From Sandaracinaceae bacterium (lineage in GTDB: Bacteria; Myxococcota_A; Polyangia; Polyangiales; Houyiibacteriaceae): a stretch of 9,880 nt of DNA. Positions 1 to 8,300 of this stretch are shown one piece after another. The position numbers were made by a program, and so were the translations under genes. How positions within the stretch are numbered: position 1 is the first letter of the stretch; the number at the start of each line of letters is the position of its first letter. Below the pieces are notes generated by a model. It saw nothing but the letters and a program-made list of their open reading frames with translations. It was not told where the DNA came from and searched no databases. The stretch covers positions 1 through 9,880 of the forward strand of contig JACKEJ010000021.1 of assembly GCA_020633055.1 (NCBI GenBank), read 5' to 3'.

Positions 1-2
1 CG

Positions 3-563
3 CGCTTCGTGCTGCGGCCTCGGGACGCGGTCATCGGGCGCACGCTGCGCAAGCAGGTGCAGCGGGGGCGCTACAGCGTCCGCGCCGACACGCGCTTCGA
101 GGACGTGATGCGCGCCTGCGCGACGGTCCCCCGGCCGGGGCAGCGCGGCACGTGGATCACCGACGAGCTGCTCGAGGGGTACGCGCGCCTGCATCGGCTC
201 GGCTTCGCGCACAGCATCGAGGCCTACGAGGGGGACGAGCTGGTCGGCGGGCTCTACGGGGTCAGCCTCGGGCGGGCGTTCTTCGGTGAGTCCATGTTCG
301 CGCTGCGGCCAGACGCCTCGAAGGTGGCGTTCGTGACCGCGCTCGCGCACTTCGTGCGCTGGGGCATCGAGCTGGTGGACTGCCAGGTGCCCACCGCGCA
401 TCTGGCCAGCTTCGGTGCGGTCGAGTGGCCGCGTGCGCGCTTCCTCGCGGTGCTGCGCGAGGCGGTGGCGCACCCGACGCGGGTCGGCGTGTGGACGCTG
501 GACGCGACCCCCGCCGAAGTGCTGAGGAACCTCGGGCCGACGCCCGCGGACGCGCTATCGTAG
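3..563 (+). CDS. aat: Leucyl/phenylalanyl-tRNA--protein transferase, 3' part (5' end outside window)
   Basis: This cytosolic enzyme of the bacterial N-end rule pathway transfers Leu or Phe from aminoacyl-tRNA to the N-terminal Arg or Lys of proteins, marking them for ClpS/ClpAP. About 186 residues are visible, and the family is usually 200-240, so some 30-50 N-terminal residues are missing. The frame is open to the window edge and begins RFVLRP, matching the family's 'PRFVL.P' block. The GTG at 9 is therefore internal and not the start. Numbering from that Val, I see FEDVMRACA (30-38), the QRGTWIT block (45-51), LHRLGFAHSIE (61-71), LVGGLYGV (78-85), FFGESMF (91-97) and DCQVPTAHL (124-132). 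By family knowledge, the Glu of GES and the Gln of DCQ match the active-site residues E156 and Q188 of the E. coli enzyme. The gene ends at TAG 561-563, only 7 bases before the next start, so it probably leads or sits inside the operon. Confidence 0.95.
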   Translation, partial: RFVLRPRDAVIGRTLRKQVQRGRYSVRADTRFEDVMRACATVPRPGQRGTWITDELLEGYARLHRLGFAHSIEAYEGDELVGGLYGVSLGRAFFGESMFALRPDASKVAFVTALAHFVRWGIELVDCQVPTAHLASFGAVEWPRARFLAVLREAVAHPTRVGVWTLDATPAEVLRNLGPTPADALS

Positions 564-565
564 GG
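562..565 (+). promoter_or_regulatory. Ribosome binding site supporting a TTG start at 571
   Basis: AGGG lies 5 bases before the TTG at 571 and overlaps the aat stop codon (TAG 561-563). A ribosome terminating on aat would be placed at this site, which suggests translational coupling. No other ATG, GTG or TTG occurs in frame between the upstream in-frame stop (TGA 523-525) and the membrane segment, so the site helps to fix the TTG start. Confidence 0.45.
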
Positions 566-570
566 CTGCT

Positions 571-3500
571 TTGCCCACGCCACCCGAAGAGCACGAGGTC
601 GACGCCGCGGGGAGTCCGACGGCCCCCGGGCCAGCTGCGCTCGGCGCGGGGACCACGGGTACGGAAAAGGCGAAGCCGAGGCGCGCGCGCCGCGTCCTTT
701 CGTGGGCGCTGCGGCTGTTGGTGCTGGGCCTGCTCCTCGTGGTGGCCGCCGCCGGGCTCGTGGTGGTGGCGCTGGGCGCGCTGCACCACCCGCGCATCAA
801 GCCGCACGTCGTGGCGGCCGCGCTCGAGCACGGCGGGCTCGCGCTGGACTACCGCGTACTGGCGGTGTCGCTCCGGGACGGGACGATCCACGCGGAGGGG
901 CTGGTGCTCCAGCAGCCGGAGCGCTTCGCCGAGCACGCGCCCAACTGGCTGTCCGTCGACGCGCTGGACGGTTCCCTCGACGTGGACGCGCTGTTGGACG
1001 GGCGCGTGCACGTTACCGACGTCCGCGCGGGTGGCGTCGAGCTGCACCTGGTGCGCGACGCCGAGACCAGCACGTTCGACCTGCTGTTCCCGAGCGACCC
1101 GGACGAGGTGGCAGCGCCCCTCGAACCATCCAAGCTGCTGGGCCTGCTGCGCGGGCTGGGCGTCGCGGTGGACGGCGCGACCGTGGAGCTGCGGCAGGCG
1201 ACCATCACCGAGGTCAGCGGGCCCGTCGTCGTCTCGCGGGCGACGCTGGACGGGCTGACGCTGACGGGGCACCTGCACGAGTCGACGCCTGCGGACGCAG
1301 GGCCGTCGCAGCTGGACGTGGCGCTGGCCCTGCGCTCACCCGAGGGCGCGCGCTCACGCCTTTCGTTGATGCAGACCGCCAGCACCGAGCTGGACGCGGA
1401 GGGACAGCCGCTGCGCGCGGCGCTCGACCTGTGGACCGAGCTCGCCGTGGGGGTGGAGCTGGCGGTGCGTGACGACGCCAGCTTGAGCGTCGCCCTCGAG
1501 GCCTGGCCGCAGCCGGGGTTGGTGCCGGAGACCGAGCTGCCGCTGCAGGCCGCGCTCACGCTCGGGCTCACCTTCCACGAGGACGAAGGGCGCACCTCGC
1601 TCGACCTCACGGTACCGTCGGTGCTGGGCGGGCTCGCGCAGGGGCGCGTGACCGGGGAGATCCGCGACGACACCCCGACCACCCTGCGCCACGCGAGCGG
1701 CCGCCTCGAGGTGGGGTTCGAGGCGCTCCCCGTGACTGTCCCGGGCGTCACGGCCGAGGGCTTCCGCGCCACGCTCGCGCTGAGTGACGCCACGCTGGGT
1801 CCCGACGGGGTCGCGGGGGACATCGACCTGCGCGCGTCGTTGGGCAGCGCCGTGGTGGAGGAGCGCTGGCCCGCGGGTCGCGTGCAGGACGCACAGCTCA
1901 CGCTGACCACGCGCGCGACGTCGCTCGAGCGCTTCGACACGTATGCCCTCGACCTCTCGGCGGGCGGACTGGCGTACCGCGAGAGTGAGGGCCCCGAGGG
2001 CGCGTCGGTGGAAGGCGAAGCGCTGTCACTGCACCTCGCGGGCCCGACGATGGACACGCGCTGGGTGAGTGGAGAGAACGGCGCGGACGCCGCCGGAGCG
2101 CCCCCGAGCGAGGCGCGCGGGACGGCGAGTGGTGCGGGAGGCGTCACGGACGCGCGCGCGAACGACGTGCTGACCGTGTCGCTGGCGCGGCTCTCGCTTG
2201 GCGCGGGCGGAGACCAGGTGGCGCTGACGGCGCCCACCGCGCGCGCCGAGGGCCCGGGACTCGCGCGCGCGGCCCTCACGGGTGCTGCGCTGCGCGGCGA
2301 GCTGAGCCTGGACGCGCAGGCCGTTACGGCGCGCGCCGGGCGCGACCGCGTGAGCACCGACGCGCTGCGGACGCGCGTGTCGCTGCACGGGCTGGTGCTC
2401 GACGGGGGCGGCTGGCTGGGCCTGGGAGGCGCGCTGGACGTCGCGCTCGACACCGACGCGCGCTTCTCGGCGGGGGGCACCTCGGGCGACGTGCGTGGAC
2501 TCGCGCCGCGCCTGCACATCGACTTCGGCACGGGCGAGGTGGACGGGGACGTGCCCGTGGCCGCCCTCACCACGCGTGAGCGGGGCGAACCGCCGCTCAC
2601 CGTGCGCGCGGTGGCGCTGACCGTCCGCGCGGACGACTTGGACGCGCTCGCGCCTCCGCGGGCTCGTGGGCGCCTGCACGTCGAAGGGCGCGTGGGGCAC
2701 GTCGCGACGGGCGACACGCAGCTCGCGCTCCCCCGCTTGGCCGTGGACGTGGTCGGCAGCGGCGGCGCCTACACCGCGAGCGTGGACGGCCGCGTGGCAG
2801 ACCTCGAGACCGGGGGCGAGTCGTTCCCGGGTGTGCACCCGCTGCGGGCGCGCGCGAGCGCGGACCTGCGCGCGCACGTGTATTCGCTCGACGCGCGCGT
2901 GGGTGAGCCGGAAGCCGAGCTGGGCGCGGACGGTGTGCCCCGTCCGGACGTCGCGCTGACGCTGCGCGCTGGGCTCGCCGACGACGGGCGCACCCTCGAG
3001 CACCGCGTGGAGGGCAGCGCTCACCACCTCGCCGCGCTCGTGCGCCCGCACCTCGCCCCGGGGGTCGAGCTGGACTTCGACGAGTTGCACCTCGAGGGCG
3101 GGGGCAGCATCGTGGACGCGCTCTCCCGCCCTGCGCGCGCAGGACAGGTGCTGCCGCTGGTGGTGGACCTCGGGCGCGCCCTGCGGGGCCAGCAAGACCT
3201 CACGCTCACCCTGCGCGCGCTACGCTACGGCACGCCCGATGGCCTCTCCGTGTCCGCCCCGAGCGCCACGGTGACCGCGCACGCCGAGGAGCGAGCCGGG
3301 CTGACCGACGTCACGGTGACGTCGCGCCTGCCGCACGTGTCGGTCGTGAGCGGCCGCGACACGGCCGAGGTGTCGGACCTCGAGGGACAGGTCGCGCTCA
3401 CGCTGCCCGACCTGGACGACCCGAGCACGGCGCACATCGCGCTCGACCTGCGCGCCCGTCACATCGCGCAGACGTTCCAGCAGGGTTACCCCGTCGCCAA

Positions 3501-4725
3501 CCTGCGCCTCGTGGCCGAGGCGGACACGACGCCCATCAGCGTCACGCTCACGTCCCTCACGCTCTCGAACCCCGCGGGACGCAGTCGCCTCGAGCTCCGG
3601 GGTGCCTACGAAGGCGAGCTGAGCGAGGTGCGCGCCGGTCGCCAAGCGCACGCCGCCGCCGCCATCTACGGGCGCGAGGCGCTGGCGCTGCTGGGCACCT
3701 TCGAGCAGGACCTGATGGCGCTCTCGGGGACCAGCTTCGCCCAGCGCGCGGAGGGGACCCTGCGCGTGCCCCTGCGCATCGAGTCGGGCGACCTCGCGAC
3801 CTTCCGCATCAGCGCCCGCATGGTGGCGCAGGCGGTGTCGCTGGTGGACCTGCGCGTCGGCCTCGTCGTGGAAGAGCTGTCGTGCGACGTGCCCATCGAG
3901 GAGGTCGTGACCGTCACGCCCGCGGGCGTGACGCTGCAGCCCAGCGCCCGCACCAACCCGCTGAGCCGCTCTCGCTTCCCCGACGTGCAGCCGTTCTTGG
4001 ATCGCGACGCGTTCCTGTCGGCGCGGCGCGTCATCCTGGCGGACCAGGTGCTGGGCCCCCTGGCGGGCAACCTGCGCATCGAGGGGACCACCTTCGCGCT
4101 GGACCGCCTGCAGCTCGGCTATCGCGGGGGCGTGGTCACGGCGCAGCTCGAGGCGGACATCCGCCGGGGCGCGGCCTACGTGACGATGCGCGGCAACGCG
4201 ACCGGCGTGCAGGGGCGCGACGCGGAGGACGTGCTGGACGCCAATTTCGCGCTGCGCTTCGCGCCCGAGTCCCTGGCGCTCGACGGGTCGCTCCAGCTGG
4301 TGCGGATGAGCCGCACGCACCTCGAGGCCCTGCTGAACGTGCTCGACCCGTACCGCGAGGACACGGACGTCAACACCGTGCGCGCGCTGCTCCCCTTCGG
4401 ACATCCGCGCACGCTCCAGGCGCGCATCCAAGACGGCCTGATGGACCTGGACCTGCAGCTGGGCGGCATCGCCGGCATCGCGAGCATCGAGGCGATCCGC
4501 GCGATCCCCATCGCGCCCTTGCTGGACGACTACGTGGCGCCCATCGTGGACCCGCTGTTCCGTGAGCCCGAGCGCGACGTCCAGGTGCGTCCGAACACGA
4601 GTGGCCGCGACCGACGTGCGCCACGAGACGGCCGTGCGGGTGAGGCCGGCCAGGCCGATGACACCGTCCAGACCGACGAGGCCGGCGAGCGCCGCGAGAC
4701 CCCCCAGCGACGAAGACCCCCATGA
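571..4725 (+). CDS. AsmA/TamB/YdbH-like membrane-anchored giant periplasmic protein (putative lipid-transfer bridge)
   Basis: The protein has 1384 residues. A Pro/Ala/Gly-rich cytoplasmic lead (1-36) and a basic patch (KAKPRRARR, 33-41) precede one strong transmembrane helix at about 44-70. The rest is periplasmic by the positive-inside rule. It is a monotonous run of alternating hydrophobic and polar short strands ('VxLxLxxLxL' texture, many Asp/Gly turns), typical of the AsmA-like superfamily. In E. coli that family includes YhdP and TamB (both roughly 1260 aa) and YdbH (about 880 aa), which form hydrophobic grooves for phospholipid movement to the outer membrane. A Gly/Ala-rich linker sits at about 496-535. 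The most conserved-looking part is the C-terminal region (about 1083-1330), followed by an Arg/Asp/Glu-rich, probably disordered tail (about 1330-1384). The start is TTG, the only possible start before the helix. Its ATGA overlap with a DUF1318/YdbL-like lipoprotein argues for the YdbH branch. The gene and topology are sure; the AsmA-like class is likely; the YdbH assignment is inferred from context. Confidence 0.8.
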   Translation: MPTPPEEHEVDAAGSPTAPGPAALGAGTTGTEKAKPRRARRVLSWALRLLVLGLLLVVAAAGLVVVALGALHHPRIKPHVVAAALEHGGLALDYRVLAVSLRDGTIHAEGLVLQQPERFAEHAPNWLSVDALDGSLDVDALLDGRVHVTDVRAGGVELHLVRDAETSTFDLLFPSDPDEVAAPLEPSKLLGLLRGLGVAVDGATVELRQATITEVSGPVVVSRATLDGLTLTGHLHESTPADAGPSQLDVALALRSPEGARSRLSLMQTASTELDAEGQPLRAALDLWTELAVGVELAVRDDASLSVALEAWPQPGLVPETELPLQAALTLGLTFHEDEGRTSLDLTVPSVLGGLAQGRVTGEIRDDTPTTLRHASGRLEVGFEALPVTVPGVTAEGFRATLALSDATLGPDGVAGDIDLRASLGSAVVEERWPAGRVQDAQLTLTTRATSLERFDTYALDLSAGGLAYRESEGPEGASVEGEALSLHLAGPTMDTRWVSGENGADAAGAPPSEARGTASGAGGVTDARANDVLTVSLARLSLGAGGDQVALTAPTARAEGPGLARAALTGAALRGELSLDAQAVTARAGRDRVSTDALRTRVSLHGLVLDGGGWLGLGGALDVALDTDARFSAGGTSGDVRGLAPRLHIDFGTGEVDGDVPVAALTTRERGEPPLTVRAVALTVRADDLDALAPPRARGRLHVEGRVGHVATGDTQLALPRLAVDVVGSGGAYTASVDGRVADLETGGESFPGVHPLRARASADLRAHVYSLDARVGEPEAELGADGVPRPDVALTLRAGLADDGRTLEHRVEGSAHHLAALVRPHLAPGVELDFDELHLEGGGSIVDALSRPARAGQVLPLVVDLGRALRGQQDLTLTLRALRYGTPDGLSVSAPSATVTAHAEERAGLTDVTVTSRLPHVSVVSGRDTAEVSDLEGQVALTLPDLDDPSTAHIALDLRARHIAQTFQQGYPVANLRLVAEADTTPISVTLTSLTLSNPAGRSRLELRGAYEGELSEVRAGRQAHAAAAIYGREALALLGTFEQDLMALSGTSFAQRAEGTLRVPLRIESGDLATFRISARMVAQAVSLVDLRVGLVVEELSCDVPIEEVVTVTPAGVTLQPSARTNPLSRSRFPDVQPFLDRDAFLSARRVILADQVLGPLAGNLRIEGTTFALDRLQLGYRGGVVTAQLEADIRRGAAYVTMRGNATGVQGRDAEDVLDANFALRFAPESLALDGSLQLVRMSRTHLEALLNVLDPYREDTDVNTVRALLPFGHPRTLQARIQDGLMDLDLQLGGIAGIASIEAIRAIPIAPLLDDYVAPIVDPLFREPERDVQVRPNTSGRDRRAPRDGRAGEAGQADDTVQTDEAGERRETPQRRRPP

Positions 4726-5324
4726 CGACGAGACTGCAGATGCCGACGACTGAGCGCCTCCGCCCCCTGTTCGTGCTCGCCGTCGGGGCGGGGCTCATGA
4801 CGCTCGCCTCGCAGGGCTGCGTGCGGGCCGAGGTGGCCGTCGTGAGCCAGCACACCGCGCTCGAGCGCCAGGCGGCGGGCGAGTACCCGGAGCGCGAGAC
4901 CGAGCTGGACGACGCGGCCATCGAGCCGGGGCCCGAGGCCATCCCGCGCGAGGCGCTGGCGGAGACCGGCGAGGGCGGCGAGCTGGGCGTGGTCGCGCAG
5001 CTGGTGGCCCGCGCGGAGACGGACGACGAGCGCATCGAGGCGCTGCTCGGCGCGCGCTGCCTCGGCGAGGCGGTGAACGGGCTCTTGGTGGCGCGGCCCG
5101 ACGACTGTCGCGCGGACCTGGACGCCGAAGAGCTGGCGCGCCTGGTGGCCCGCGAGAACCTCCATCGCAGGCAGATGTGGGAGTTCCTCAGCACGCGCGC
5201 CGAAGGGACCTCCACCGAGCGGGCGCGTGAGACCTGGCGTGAGCTGCACCTGATGCGCGTGCCGTGCGGCGCGATGATCGAGGCGGCCCCCGACCGCTGG
5301 GAGGCGAAGGTGTGCGAGCGGTGA
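4722..5324 (+). CDS. Lipoprotein with C-terminal YdbL-like (DUF1318) domain, possibly a YnbE-YdbL-type fusion
   Basis: The protein has 200 residues. Residues 12-32 form a signal peptide ending LASQGC, with Cys33 the likely lipidated residue. The lipobox is imperfect (Ser at -3, Gln at -2). The segment after the Cys, CVRAEVAVV, resembles the start of mature E. coli YnbE (C-T-P-R-I-E-V-A). A Glu/Pro-rich spacer (about 55-88) follows. Residues 104-200 resemble E. coli YdbL: RIEALLGARCLGEAVNGLLVA (104-124) matches the 'ART.GRVGE...GYLVA' block, LVARENLHRR (141-150) matches the 'VADINAERK' helix, and the end PCGAMIE...DRWEAK (181-196) matches 'PGEYVQ..NGKWVRK'. Four further Cys (113, 129, 182, 198) could form two disulfides. 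The start at ATG 4722 is chosen for its ATGA overlap with the previous stop; ATG 4740 is a possible alternative, and neither has a strong Shine-Dalgarno site. The role is inferred: outer-membrane partner of the upstream YdbH-like protein. Lipoprotein and DUF1318 calls come from remembered family patterns. Confidence 0.8.
   Translation: MTTRLQMPTTERLRPLFVLAVGAGLMTLASQGCVRAEVAVVSQHTALERQAAGEYPERETELDDAAIEPGPEAIPREALAETGEGGELGVVAQLVARAETDDERIEALLGARCLGEAVNGLLVARPDDCRADLDAEELARLVARENLHRRQMWEFLSTRAEGTSTERARETWRELHLMRVPCGAMIEAAPDRWEAKVCER
5306..5310 (+). promoter_or_regulatory. Ribosome binding site for the GTG start at 5321
   Basis: GAAGG lies inside the end of the DUF1318 lipoprotein gene, 10 bases before GTG 5321. 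The spacing is slightly long but acceptable. It favours GTG 5321 over GTG 5312, which would have a spacer of 1 base, and over ATG 5264, which would put a long charged stretch before the signal peptide. Confidence 0.5.
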
Positions 5325-8300
5325 GGCGCGCGCAGACGGCCGCCCTCGCGGGGCTCGCGCTGGGCCTCGTGTTCCCCCTGGTGCAGGGCCCGAGCGGCGC
5401 GTGGACGGCGCGCGCGACGGCGCAGACGAGCGGGCTGGACGGCCTCGAGGACGAGCTGGCCGTGCGCATGCCAGTGCGCCTGACGGCGGGGCACAACAAC
5501 CACCTGATGGCCAGCTACGCCGAGGTGGGCGACGCGCTGTACTTCGTGGGCGACGAGCTGGGCACCACCGAGGTGCTGGTGCAGTCTCCCCCGAGCGGAG
5601 CGCCGGTGCGCGTGTTCGAAGCCCTGGGGGACCACGCGCTACCGCGCGTGAGCCCCGACGGACGCCGGCTGGCCTACGTGTCGTTCGTGCACGACTCCAA
5701 GGGCGACGTGTGCGTGCGCACGCTGCCGGCGGGCGCCGAGCGCTGCGTCACGGACGACGAGACCGCCGAGCTCGAGGTCATGTGGCTGGACGACGGCGAC
5801 ACGCTGGGGGTTCTGTCGCGGCGCGACCTGCACGGGGGGTTCACGTTCCAGTCCATCTCGGCCCGCGGCGGCGCGCCGCGCACGCTGCTGGAGCGCGACG
5901 TGATCGGGCTCTCGCGTTCGCCGGACGGGGCGCGCTTGGCGTACATCGCGGTGGAAGCACGCAGCCCGGAGATCGGCGTGAGCTTCGCCAGCCGCGTAGG
6001 CCGCGGCATCCACGTGATCGCCATGCCCGACGGGAGCGCGGGCGGTCGCGCGGCGGTGTTCGTGCCGGACCTCCCCGGGGTGTCGGGCTTCCCGGCGTTC
6101 TCGCGCGATGGGCACCACATCTACTTCTCGCAGTACCTCAACGACACCAACCGCGACGGCGTCATCGACGGGCGCGACAACAGCGTCATCGCGCGCGTGG
6201 GCTTCGACCCGTCCCGCGCCGACCCGTTCGCCGGTCAGTCCGCGGAGCAGCTCACCAGCTCGCGCTGGAACTGCCACTACCCTTCCCCGACCGAGCACCG
6301 CTTGCTGATGACCTGCTCACACGGCGGCTCGCTCGACATCTACGCGCTGCCGCTGGACGGGGTGGTCCCGGAGAGCTGGGACGTGGCGCGCCTGCGCGCG
6401 GAGCTGCACGTCGCGCGCGACCGCTGGGCGCAGCTGCTGGTCGCGAGCCGCCTGCTGGTGCTGCTGCCCGAGGGCGCCGAGCGACGCGCGGCGCTGCAGG
6501 AGGTCATCGCCCTGCACCTCGACCTGCGCGAGTACGAGTCCTCGGTGTACTACGCGTCGCTGCTGCAAGCGCGCGCTGGGGCGAGCGAGCAGGGCGCGTG
6601 GGCGCAGCTGATGGAGGCCCTGGCCCGTCACCGCCGCGAGGACTTGGCGCTGGCGCGTGGGCAGCTGAGCCGCGCCTACGTGGACAGCGAACGCGAGCGC
6701 CTGAGCGCCGTCGCGCAGCTGTGTCCCGCCGCCCTCGCGAGCGTGGGGGCAGGCACGTCCGGCGCGGCGGTCTCCCCCACACAGGACACGTGCGGGCTCG
6801 CCGTGCTGGTGGCGAGTGAGCTGCTGGACGACCTGGGGGACAAGGCCGAGGCCCTGCGCCTCCTGGAAGAACTCCGCACCCAGCGCGTAGCGGGCCTGAC
6901 CGACGCGCACACGCTGCGGCTCTACGGCGCGCACGCGGCGCGTCTGTACGGGCACCTGGCCGACCGGGACGCGCTGGTGGCCGTGCGCGCCGCCCTCGCC
7001 GGCCACCCCGCCCTCACGGTCCAAGAGCACGTGGTGCAGGCCATCGACGTGACCACCGAGCTGACGCGGGGCCGCGGCCGTGCGGCGGGGTCGGCCGCGC
7101 TGGCCAACCTGCGCGCGAGCGTTCCCGATGGCGGCGAGCTGGCGCTGATGCTGGACGTGGAGCTCGCGCTGCGCACCCTGCTGGACCCGCTGCCCGAGAA
7201 TGCGGACGCGCGCGAGCTGGGCGAGGAAGCCGAGCTCGCCGCCGCCACGAGGCGCGTGGAGGAAGCCGCGCGCGAGCGCCTCTTCACGCTCTACACCGCC
7301 GACCAGGACCCCGACCGGCGCCGCGCCATCGCGCTCCGCACGGTGCAGTTCGCGTCCCGGCACGGCAGCGAGTACCTGCAGTACCAGTTCGCCACCACGT
7401 GGGCGAGCGGTGTCCGACCGGACGCGCCCGAGCGGCGCTACGCAGAAGAGCTCTACCGCGCCATCGTGCTCGAGCGCGCCTACGGCGAGCTGCACGAGAA
7501 CGATCTGCGCGAGGCGGCGGGCTACTTCTTCCAGGCCAGCCGCAACGCCGGCATGTTCGACGCGCACGCCGGGTTCATCGAGGCGCGCGTGGCGCAGGGC
7601 GAGGACATGCGCGCCTTCTACGCGGACCGCTTCGCGAGGACGCCGGACGACCCCGCGTTCCTGTTCGCGCAGGCGTACATCGAGGCGCGCGAGCTCCCCA
7701 GCATCCCCCGCGGAGACGCAGGCCGGGAGCGCTTCGCCGCCGCCGTCGCGCGCTGCTTGGCGCTCATCGCCCGCGTGGACGAGGCGCACCCGCGCGACGT
7801 CACCGTGCACCAGCTGTGGGGCTACGTCTTCCACGAACAGGCGCTGCGCGAGCGCTCGCGCGTGGCCGGAGCCGAGGCCAACCACCACTACCTGCTGGCG
7901 CTGGATCTCGCGCACGCGCGCCCGCGCGCCCGCGCTGCCCTGCTGCAGGCCCTGGGCACGCTGCAGGCCTCGCTCGGCAACCACCGTCGCGCCATCGAGC
8001 ACATGGAGCGCCGCGCCCGCCTGCCGTTCCCGCGACCCGAGTCCCAGCTGGCGCACCACCTGGCCTTCACGCGCAGCCTGTTCCACGCGCGCCGGCAAGA
8101 GCGCGCCGTCGCCGAAGCGCAGGCGGCCCTCGCGTTCGTGGACGCTCACCCGGGGCTGCGACGGTACCGAGCGCTGGCCCTGGACCAGCTCGCGTTCCAG
8201 CTGGCTCGACTGGGGCAACACCGCGAGGCGGCCTCGCGGTACGAGCAGCTCCTGGACGCGCTCGCTGGCGAGGACGGCACGCCCGTCAACCGGCTCAAGG

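Noticed and set aside
9..11. GTG at 9 as the start of aat
   Set aside because: Codons 3-8 encode Arg-Phe that continue the conserved 'RFVL' block, so the gene is truncated by the window edge rather than starting here.
849..2717. Minus-strand open frame of 622 codons opposite the AsmA-like gene
   Set aside because: The product is a Ser/Arg/Pro-rich string with no domain texture, lies fully inside a well-supported gene, and is the kind of long antisense frame expected in high-G+C DNA.
5264..5320. ATG 5264 as start of the propeller/TPR protein
   Set aside because: It would overlap the lipoprotein gene by 61 bases and put 19 charged residues in front of the signal peptide. GTG 5321 has a suitable ribosome binding site and a GTGA overlap.
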